Shown here one piece after another: positions 35,513 to 45,600 of a stretch of 64,000 nt of DNA (positions are counted from its first letter, which is position 1; each line of letters begins with the position of its first letter). The stretch lies in the NCBI GenBank assembly GCA_040954595.2, contig CM082580.2, forward strand, positions 496,001 to 560,000, read 5' to 3'. The stretch is from Balanoglossus misakiensis. Its lineage: Eukaryota; Hemichordata. A program made the translations under genes and the position numbers. The notes below the pieces were generated by a model. The model had not been told where the DNA came from. It searched no databases and saw only the letters and a program-made list of their open reading frames with translations.

Positions 35513-35714
35513 CTGCTTGCCAAGATGCTTCAAAGCCAGTAGCAGTATGCGAACTATCTGAGAGAAATTTCACCAACATTGCATTACCACTGCTAATAAC
35601 TTCATCAGGCTGGTCCGGTCCACTGTATGTGGCAAGAACTTTGGATGGGTCAAACACAGACACCTTGACAATAACAACAGTATCATGATAAAGTTCAGTG
35701 TCAAAATGTAGAAA
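35513..35714 (-). CDS. Exon: C-terminal part of a CUB domain
   Basis: Acceptor ttcttttcag precedes 35714; donor GTAATA follows 35513. The reading shows the second half of a CUB fold: FLHFDTE, a KVSVFDPS strand, SGPDQPDEVISSGN, then FLSDSSHTATGFEASW, which matches the usual f.SD.s....GF.a.w ending. The phase is 1 at the donor. The exon encoding the first half of this CUB (with the first cysteine pair) is not found upstream. The next stretch is the minisatellite, so it is either far away or lost. Confidence 0.8.
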
Positions 35715-35913
35715 CTGAAAAGAATAAAAAAATGTCACAACACACATCATAAATAGTGAGCTGTCTCAAGCCAATATACATGAAAATAAACACAGTTTCA
35801 TGACTTAAGCCCCATTAGCTGTAACTTTTTGCATTTTTCAGTATTTCTATTCTGTGTATCAATTATAGTTTCTTGTTCAGCTACGCAGGGCAGAGTTAAA
35901 TCCATAGTCTTAA

Positions 35914-36800
35914 CAGTCGAAAATTTGTCATTTTTTGATGATTTTCACCAATGTTGTTTTTAAAAAATCGACGAACCCATGATTTTTTTCAAAATCGACG
36001 AAATTTTGAGATTTTGCAAAGTCGAAAATTTGTCATTTTTTGATGATTTTCACCCATGATTTTTTTCAAAAATCGACGAAATTTTGAGATTTTGCAAAGT
36101 CGAAAATTTGTCATTTTTTGATGATTTTCCCCAATGATTTTTTTCAAAAATCGACGAAATTTTGAGATTTTGCAAAGTCAAAAATTTGTCATTTTTTGAT
36201 GATTTTCACCCATGTTTTTTTTAAAAAAATCGACGAACCTATGATTTTTTTCAAAATCGACGAAATTGTGTGATTTTGCAAACTCGAAAATTTTGTCATT
36301 TTTTGATGATTTTCAACCATGATTTTTTTTCAAAAATCGACGAAATTTTGAGATTTTGCAAAGTCGAAAGTTTTGTCATTTTTTGATGATTTTCACCCAT
36401 GATTTTTTCAAAAATTGATGAAATTTTGAGATTTTGCAAAGTCGAAAATTTGTCATTTTTTGATGATTTTCACCCATGTTTTTTTAAAAAAAATCGACGA
36501 ACCTATGATTTTTTTCAAAATCGACGAAATTTTGTGATTTTGCAAACTCGAAAATTTTGTCATTTTTTGATGATTTTCACCTATGATTTTTTTTCAAAAA
36601 TCGACGAAATTTTGAGATTTTGCAAAGTCGAAAATTTGTCATTTTTTGATGATTTTCACCCATGATTTTTTTCAAAAATCGACGAAATGTTGAGATTTTG
36701 CAGTCGAAAATTTGTCATTTTTTGATGATTTTTACCCATGATTTTTTTTCAAAAATGGACGAAATTTTGAGATTTTGCAGTCAAAAATTTGTCATTTTTT
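35914..36800 (+). repeat. 78-bp T-rich minisatellite, left half
   Basis: About eleven units of ttgatgattttcacccatga, a T run, aaaatcgacgaaattttgag and attttgcaaagtcgaaaatt. Some units are enlarged by an extra atcgacgaacctatgattt segment. The array stops inside the gtcatttttt T run at 36800. The enlarged units are shared with the array at 53314, indicating common origin. Confidence 0.92.
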
Positions 36801-36838
36801 AGGTCCCATTGGTATAGGCCTATATACCATGGGACCTT
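36801..36838. repeat. 38-bp near-palindrome
   Basis: aggtcccattggtata and tatataccatgggacct are near-complementary around ggcc. It is the first sequence after the minisatellite. Confidence 0.75.
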
Positions 36839-36856
36839 ATGGGATGGGTTGCGTCT

Positions 36857-36915
36857 GTATGTATGTATGGATGGATGTATGGATGTATGGATGTATGGAT
36901 GTATGTCTGTATGTC
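36857..36915 (+). repeat. Degenerate (GTAT/GGAT)n microsatellite
   Basis: gtatgtatggatggatgtat-type tetranucleotide repeats, about 59 bp. Confidence 0.85.
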
Positions 36916-37339
36916 CGTCCACATCAAAAACTTGAAAACCGCTGCGCGTATCACCTCAATATTTGGTGTGTAGGTGCAGGCTGGGCTGTAGATTGGAGTT
37001 TGTCCAAACGAAGTTGCCAGGCCCAAAAATATGCAAATTAGCTGGTAAAATGTGGAATTGATCAAAACTCTGTAAGTCAACAATTACTGGTCAGATTGCT
37101 TTGAAAATTGGTATGCATGTACCATATGTCAACCTCACACCGACCTTTTAGTGTTAAGTTGATATCATGGATGTTTTATTTTTAAAGATTTTTTAGTCTT
37201 TTTATTAAATTTATACCTTTACTTATACCTCTATGGTTAAGCTATGTCCACGTCTTATTGTGGGATTCTGGTCTGTGCAATAGTCCTGTACAGTGATTGT
37301 CTATTGGTCAGTGAGCACAATGGGGCCAAAATAAAAGGG

Positions 37340-38296
37340 AAATTTTTGGGCTCACCTGTAACACCTGCTTAACACATTAATTATGTGCATACCTAATTCC
37401 GGGCTAACTAATAGGGCTAGAGGTTTTGTTCTGGTGGGACATGGACCAGTATAGGGTCAAAATTTCTTGCCCAAATTTTGGGTGACCTCAGGTGACCTTT
37501 GACCTACTTTCCTATATCTCGGCATCCAGAGCAGGTACAGAGTTGGCGTTTGGAGGGTTGGGACTGAAATTGAAAAGCCGAAATTGGGGGTCACCTGTGA
37601 CACCTGCATATCTCATTAATTATGTGCATACCTAATTCCAGGCTAACCAATAAGGCTATAGGTTCGGTTTTTGTTGAACATGGACCAGTATAGGGTCAAA
37701 ATTTCTTGCCCAAATTTTGCATGACCTCAGGTGACCTTTGACCTACATTACCAAATCTTGACATCCAGAGCAGGCACAGACTTGGCGTTTGGAGGGTTGG
37801 GACTAAAATTGAAAAGCCGCAATTGGGGGTCACCTGTGACACCTGCATATCTCATTAATTATGTGCATACCTAATTCCAGGCTAACCAATAAGGCTATAG
37901 GTTCGGTTTTTGTTGAACATGGACCAGTATAGGGTCAAAATTTCTTGCCCAAATTTTGCATGACCTCAGGTGACCTTTGACCTACATTACCATATCTTGA
38001 CATCCAGAGCAGGTACAGACTTGGCGTTTGGAGGGTTGGCACTAAAATTGAAAAGCCGCAATTGGGGGTCACCTGTGACACCTGCATATCTCATTAATTA
38101 TGTGCATACCTAATTCCAGGCTAACCAATAAGGCTATAGGTTTGGTTTTTATTGAACATGGACCAGTATTAGGTCAAAATTTCTTGCCCAAATTTTGCAT
38201 GACCTCAGGTGACCTTTGACCTACTTTATCATATCTTGGCATCCAGAGCAGGTACAGACTTCGCGTTTGGAGGGTTGGGACTGAAATTGAAAAGCC
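37340..38296 (+). repeat. 239-bp tandem repeat, ~4 copies
   Basis: ttgaaaagccg recurs at 37571, 37810 and 38049 (239-bp steps), with shared ggaccagtatagggtcaaaa, gacctcaggtgacctttgac and catatctcattaattatgtg. The flanks (gttgatatcatggatgtttt) also repeat on both sides (37155 and 38319). Confidence 0.88.
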
Positions 38297-39638
38297 TGTG
38301 ACCGACATGTAAGTGTTCAGTTGATATCATGGATGTTTTATTTTTTATGAATTTTTTCGTCTTTGTCAATATTTTAGGTGAAAACAAATTTTTCTGAAAG
38401 TTATGGGTCAATGGCTTTAAAATTTAGAATGAAGCTTGGTATACTGAAAGGCAATTGAGGTCATTTTGGGGCAATTTGTTGCATAATTTGCATATTTGTA
38501 ATTTTGGGGATATTTGGTCAAAATTCATTTCAAGTTAAGGTGTCGTGAATGTATGGTGACATTCCCATAATTGTGTTCTTGGTGCATTTTTTGCAATTTT
38601 TTGCCAAAAATTGGTTTCTATGAATCCACTTGGCAGATTGCTGTGCATGTTGTAGGCATATTTCTTATGGTGACTGAAGTAAGACATTGTACTGTGCTGT
38701 GGATATTTGCATATTTCTGGTTTTGCCTCTATGAACAAATCCAGTGCTTTGAAAGGTACTCTTTACATGAGGACACTTTGGTTTGTCCATTTTAGCTGTT
38801 TGCCTTTCTGTTTCATCGTTTTTGTGTAATCTATTCCCTGATACACCCAGTCCTAAGTGCAATCTCTCCTAGAGTGTACATGAGCTGATTATGTCACAGT
38901 TATATTTGTGTATCGAAATAACCTTGGGGCAGTGTAGCACACACCATACTTATGTAGGTGTAGCAGCATTGGAAAGACTGCTTGATTTTCTGTAGTTGAA
39001 AGAACACACAGGAGTAGCTCAAAACATGTGTTGGCATTATTGTAATAACTTTAGATCTGTTGCTATCTAAACATATTGTTTGCACTATTGCACTATATTA
39101 TTGTTGACAAACCTCTCAACGTAAGGCGGTGCCAGTATACCCTATGCTGTAATTGCGGATTCCAAATTCTTGGCTGTTATCTGCTGACTTTGAACCCCAA
39201 AGTATCAAGCTACTGTTGCCAGCAATGTGAGGGAGTAGTGGCAGTGCCAGGAACAGCCTAATGAGCAGCCACTTCCTGTCATTGTTTTGGAACAGTTAGA
39301 GACTTAACCAGCTCTTGAAGAATCACTTTTTATCAAATTGCAGGTAATTATATTACATATTCTATTTTTCAGCTGAAGTTTTTCATAGTGTTTCTCTATT
39401 TTGGAAGTCCTAGAACATGTGATGGTCATATTGATGTTGTAGTTTCAATTACTCCTATAAAAATGATGGAAATATATGTTGTGTGAGTATGTTAAAATTA
39501 AGCAATTGTACATGTTACATTTTTGCCAGGCTTTTACTTGCATATTATCTAGGCAGTTTCAAGTTGTCTAACCAATGATGTTAAAATGCTGTTATTGATA
39601 TTATCACATTCTTGTCTTTTGCTACTAAGGTCAGAATT
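38297..39638. other. Upstream region of the Helentron gene, nothing recognised
   Basis: AT-rich, no convincing ORF. It presumably contains the promoter and 5' untranslated sequence of the Rep/helicase gene, but I see no distinct element. Confidence 0.5.
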
Positions 39639-39683
39639 ATGCCAAGGAAAAAGAATTGGAGAAAATCAGCTGTGAAAAAATCG
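39639..39683 (+). CDS. First coding exon of the Helentron gene
   Basis: ATG at 39639 opens MPRKKNWRKSAVKKS and ends at TCG|GTATGT. The acceptor ttatttttaaacag at 40759 continues ADGPIISAG in frame. The long exon has no ATG near its start, which supports this splice. The short basic start resembles a nuclear-localisation or DNA-contact tail. Confidence 0.75.
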
Positions 39684-42600
39684 GTATGTGTGTATTTGCA
39701 TACTATAAAATTGTACATACTTGTAAACAGGAAAAGGAGTTCTTCATTTGAGCAGGGGAAAGTTGGTCAACGTCACTGTTTGGTCGCAGGGTAGGCTTTT
39801 AGCAGCTAGTCCGTAATGATCAGTAAAATCGAAAGTAACGTTATGTCTTCAATTTTGGATTATTGGCTTCTCATGTCACTGCGTTTGCTTTTGAAATACA
39901 AGGCCATGAATTTTGTTGATAATTGAGGAAAATTGCTGAGTCAGCATATTCAGTGAGGGTGTATCTATGGGCGAAACACTTGTAAAGTTTATCTAAAAAA
40001 AATACAGTGACCAAACGATATTTGATGGATGCATTTATTTCTATTTGATTGAGCTATGTGTAATATTTCATAGAAATAGTAGAAGTGAGTTTTCTAGGTA
40101 TTCTCAATGTAATTATATGGGAAAAGTCATAGGCACAAACCTTTTCCAGTTTTGAAGTTTGTTTTAAACTTGGTAGTTTCAGAGTAGATAGAGGGTACGT
40201 TCAACTTTCCAGACTAAATTTGTCAGGTGAAGTGTGTGGTTTCAAAAGGTTCAACTGGAAAAGATTTATGTGGGAAAGTTTTATTTGATATGGAACTTTG
40301 TAGAAAGGTGAGGTTTGTAGGTGATATAATTTCAATGTTGCAATGAGCTTTCGAATGATTGTGAAACATGAGTGTAAGACAATGTTATGGCAGGCCAACC
40401 CTGTGCCGCTAGTAGTTTTTGATGAGGTGGCGTGACAATAGCCATGTTACTAATTTGTGCAATGTCTTTGTCCACATGTGATATACAAATATTATGCAAG
40501 TAGCTAAATTTTGCAAAATGTATTGAAATTACAACAAATTTATACAAAAGCTTAATTGAACACATTTGCAATGTAAATACTAGTGATAGTACTTATATGT
40601 ACATGATATACACAAAACCAATTTGAATATGACGCAAAATTGACCTGTCATTGGCTCTCATTGTCATAGTACTCATCAGGGGTCAAATAAGGACATGTGA
40701 TGGAAATTAAAGGTAACTGTATTTTCTAATTGTCGCTTATCTTGTTTATTTTTAAACAGGCTGATGGACCAATCATATCAGCTGGGTCTGATTCTGGTTT
40801 GGGTGGATCCAGTAAAGTAAAACACCCTGTGCTACAAGGAACATTCAAGAAGTCAGATTCGTACGGCAATGCCAATAACAATACATCAATATCGTCAAGC
40901 ATAGAACCATACAGCAATAATATGTCTACATCTTCAAGTACCATTATCAAAAGTTTTAATGCCACTCAATCAGTTACAACCTTCAATAAGAATTCTTCGA
41001 CCAGTGTGTCAAATCAAAATTCCTCTTGTGTATACTACAGTGCAAATGATGCACATGACAAACAAGAATTATACTCCTCTCACAATAGTCACACTTTACA
41101 CTGGGAAAGTTACACAATAGACAGTGTACTCCAAGGTAGTTTTCATCAAGGCAATGATATTTTCAGCATAAATTCACGAGGTAGACAATGTACTTGTAAT
41201 GCCCTTGCTTTCCTTTGCATATCAAAAGAAAGAGAGATGACATTGACATCTAATGACTTAGATCACATTTTACATGCTGGTGATAATTTATACATTAAAA
41301 CCACAAATGACCTCAGAGCAAGTAATAAATTATTTTCTGAAATACTAATGTGTGATGAATTGCCAAATACTGTTCACATGAATTCTGTGCAGTTCAATAT
41401 TACACAAGGAAGACTGTACTTTGGTATGTTAGACTGTATGTCTGACTATGATGAACAAGGATGTATGGTGTTCAGAGATGCTATGATTAACATGTTCAAT
41501 TCTAGTAACTCAGTTATGTTAATACTTGGTGGCTACAGCATGGCCCTTTCTGCAACAGATGGCAAATACTTCGTATTTGATTCTCATAGTCGAAACTCAC
41601 ATGGTTTCCAATGTTCTGACGGTTCAAGTATGGTATTGAGTTTTCCGACTCTAAATGATTTAACAAACTATTTGTATTCATTATTTCATAACCTTAACTT
41701 CAATAACATGACACCTTATGAACTTCAAGAATTAACCATTCATATAGAGAGTTCATCTTCTCAGAGACTGTATCAACGGACTCAAAGGCATTCAGACCTG
41801 TTAGACAACTATTTCGAGTCACAAAAACAATTACAAGCTAATAAACAGTGTATGCAAACTTCTAATACCATTGATGCACTTCCATCAGGTTCATGTAGAA
41901 GAAAATCAAGAAAGGTATATGACAGAGAATACAAACGGTTGAAAAGACAGGATCCTTCATTTAAAACCAATGAAAGAAAGAGAGACAAGGAGAGGAAATG
42001 TGCACAAAGACAAAATCCTGACTTCAAAGAGAGAGAAAAGTCAAAAGTGCAAGCACATATAAAGACATTGCGCCAGAATGTAGAATACAGAGACAGAGAA
42101 AAGTTATCTCAACAATATCAAAAAAGAACAATACGTGCAAACCCACAATATAGAAAGAGAGAAAAGGAAAAATTGCAATCACACATACAAATCCTGCGTC
42201 AAAATCCTTCATTCCAAGAGAAAGAGAAGGTGAAATTAAACTCACACAAGCAAACTCTGCGTCAAAATCCTGTATTCCGAGAGAAAGAGAAGGTCAAATT
42301 GAAATCACGCATTTACACTCTGCGTCAAAATCCTGTATTCCGAGAGACAGAAAAGGTGAAATTAAACTCACACAAGCAAACTCTGCGTCAAAATCCTGTA
42401 TTCCGAGAGAAAGAGAAGGTCAAATTAAAATCACGCATTAACACTCTGCGTCAAAATCCTGCATTCCGAGAGAAAGAGAAGGTGAAATTAAACTCACACA
42501 AGCAAACTCTGCGTCAAAATCCTGTATTCCGAGAGAAAGAGAAGGTCAAATTGAAATCACGCATTAACACTCTGCGTCAAAATCCTGCATTCCGAGAGAA

Positions 42601-45600
42601 AGAAAAGGTGAAATTAAACTCACACAAGCAAACTCTGCGTCAAAATCCTGCATTCCGAGAGAAAGAAAAGGTGAAATTAAACTCACACAAGCAAACTCTG
42701 CGTCAAAATCCTGCATTCCGAGAGAAAGAAAAGGTGAAATTTAAAGCACACATTAAAACTTTGCGTCAAAATCCTGCATTCCGAGAAAAAGAAAAGCCAA
42801 AACTGAAAGAACACATTAAAAGTCTGCGTCAAAATTCCACATTTCGACAAAATGAGAAAATACAGTCACAGGCACGTATCAAGACTTCACGCAAAAGTAA
42901 AACCTTCAAAGAGCACGAAAACAAAAAGCAACAGATCTACAGAAAAATGAAGAGACAGGATAGAAACTTCAGAAAAAAAGAAAACTTACAAAAGAAGTTT
43001 GTGAAATGCAGTGAAAAAATTCAAACATTTCAAATTGACAAAAAACAACATGTTACACACAATGGTTTTAGCAAACATAGAGGTTTTGAGACCCGACAAT
43101 TATGCGGGGAATCGTTGCAGGCATGCATAAATATATTTCATAGAACTGTATCACAAGGCCCTGTCTATGTCTGCTCATCATGTCATCAAACTTGGTTCAG
43201 AAAATCTGTTACTCCTGCTGCCAAATTATCTGAACGAGGCATTGCATCAAAATGTTTGACTGCATACACTTCTGTTGACAATATAGAGTGGGTGTGTAAC
43301 ACATGCTACAGATCCATATCTGCTGGTAAAATCCCCAGATTGTCTATAGCTAATAATGTTAATTTCCCTGATATTCCACCACAGTTACAGTTGCACCCTT
43401 TGGAAGAAAGATTGATAGCACTCAGAATTCCATTCATGCATATGTGCAGTTTGCCACGTGGAGGTCAAAGGTCATTATCTGGTCCGGTAGTCAATATTCC
43501 AACAGATATCACCCCTACTGTTAATGCTCTGCCAAGAATGCTAGATGATTCAGCTACTATACCAGTCAAACTGAAACGAAAACTATCGTACACGCGAAGT
43601 GAATTTACAGAAAATATTCGACCAAATAAAGTGATGGCAGCACTTGTGTGGCTCATGAAAAACAGTGTTTTGTACCAAAATTCAGGTATTCCAATTAATC
43701 ACAACTGGTCTCAGGAATTTGAAAACACAGATAATGATATGGCTGTATTTATTGAAAATACAAACACTGAACAAGAGCAAGCTGATGATCCTGAATCTGA
43801 ATCAGATTCTGATTCTGATAAATTCAGTGAGGTTGATCCAGCAGAGGGAGCTGTTGCTAATATGGACACTTTACTTGATGATTCAGATTATCGTAATCAA
43901 ATTTTAACATTTGCCCCTGGTGAAGGTCAACGCCCTCTTAGTCTGTTCAATGATACAGATGCAGAATATCTAGCCTTTCCAACTATATTCTGTGGACAAC
44001 GCAGAAATATTGATCAAATCCACACCTCAAATGTACATTACAGTGATGTTTGTAAATGGGAATTGCGTAATGTTGATAGACGCGTTGCAAACTCTGTACC
44101 AAATATGTTTTTCAAAGTGAAGAAACTGCAGTTAAAACAGATCAGTAGTAAAGTCCACCTTGCATTGAGACGATGTAAAACTGAAGGCAGAACTTACAAA
44201 GTTGCAGATTTATTAAATCCAGAAAGAGTAAGTGATTTACTTAGACTTGATGACGGATTTTACATATTCAGAGATTTGCGCAATTCACCACCCTATCTAG
44301 AAAAGAGGAAGAAAGATGTATTTGCAATGATTAGACAACTTGGTTTACCAACATGGTTTTGTTCTCTGTCTAGTGCTGACACAAAGTGGATTGACTTACA
44401 TCAAATACTGGGTACACTTGTAGATGGTAAGAAATATACTGCTGATGAACTTAAAGCCATGGATTGGGCTACAAAGTCCAGGTTACTTCAATCTGACCCA
44501 GTGACATGTGCTCGTTTCTTTGACCACAGAATTCATGAATTCATCAATACAGTACTTAGAGGTCCATGTGATCCATTGGGCAAAATCACTGATTACTTCT
44601 ACAGAGTGGAATTTCAACAACGTGGCTCACCACACATCCATATGCTAATGTGGATTGAGAATGCACCAAATTATCAACAAAACACACCAACAGAAGTGAT
44701 TGATTTCATTGACATATATGTATCTTGTTCTTCCAATGTACCAAGTGAAATGGCTGAAGTATTGAATCTGCAGACACATAAGCACTCTAAGACATGCCGA
44801 GTAAAAGGCAAACCTGTATGTCGTTTTGGATACCCAATGCCTCCTATGTCAGAAACAATGATTCTCTCACCATTAAATGCTGATCCAGATGAAGAACAAC
44901 ATTACAAACAGAAATATGAAGAAATCAAACAAAAACTGGATGATATGAAAGAAGGCAAACCAATATCATATGATGACTTCCTATCTACTGAGCTGCAAAT
45001 CAGTCATGATGAATACATAAAATGCATTCAGAGTTCACTCAAAACTACCACAATATTTCTCAAAAGAGAACCAAGTGATTTACGTGTCAATGCCTACATG
45101 AAATTATTATTGTCTGCATGGGGAGCAAATCATGATCTACAGTTTGTTTTAGATCCATACGCCTGTGCCATGTACATTGTATCCTATATCAGTAAATCCC
45201 AAAGAGGCATGAGTGCATTACTTGACCAAGCATGCAAAGAAGCCAGAAAAGGCAATATGGAACTGAAAGCACAGGTCAGACATATTGGAAATAAATTCCT
45301 TAACAATGTAGAAATCAGTGCACAAGAGGCTGCTTACATCATCCTGCAGTTGTCACTTACTAAAGCTACAAGACAAGTGGTATTTATAAACACATCACCA
45401 CCTGATCAAAGAACATTCCTGCTCAAAAGCAAAACTGCCCTTGAAAATACACCAGCAGAATCTACTGACATAGAAAGTGACAATCTAATCAAACGTTATG
45501 CTAGACGGCCAAAAGCATTAGAAAATTGGTGTCTTGCAGATTATGCATCTAAACTTAGAGTCACATATTCAACCAAATGCACTGATAATTATCCACAAGA

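Larger units (their letters stand above)
25622..35714 (-). pseudogene. CUB-sushi-EGF gene fragment, likely decayed
   Basis: Eleven minus-strand exons with GT-AG borders read 5' to 3' as: CUB second half (35513-35714), CUB (35043-35219 plus 34106-34288), CUB (32352-32536 plus 29520-29703), broken sushi (28740-28840), three sushi domains, and two calcium-binding EGF domains. Most exons begin and end in phase 1, as is usual for shuffled extracellular modules. Proteins of this build are secreted or cell-surface adhesion or complement-like molecules. Two lesions disable the frame: a TGA at 35110-35112 in place of the conserved CUB Trp, and a frameshift plus MITE truncation in the sushi exon. Both ends of the gene are missing. 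The remaining exons are otherwise clean, so the decay is recent, or the lesions are allelic or skipped. I do not recognise an ortholog. Confidence 0.75.

Noticed and set aside
36399-36665. Plus-strand ORF in the left minisatellite
   Set aside because: Same repeat artefact as in the right array, read on the other strand.
38529-38862. Overlapping short ORFs upstream of the Helentron gene
   Set aside because: About 60-75 codons, no start context, no similarity I recognise; consistent with chance in AT-rich DNA.
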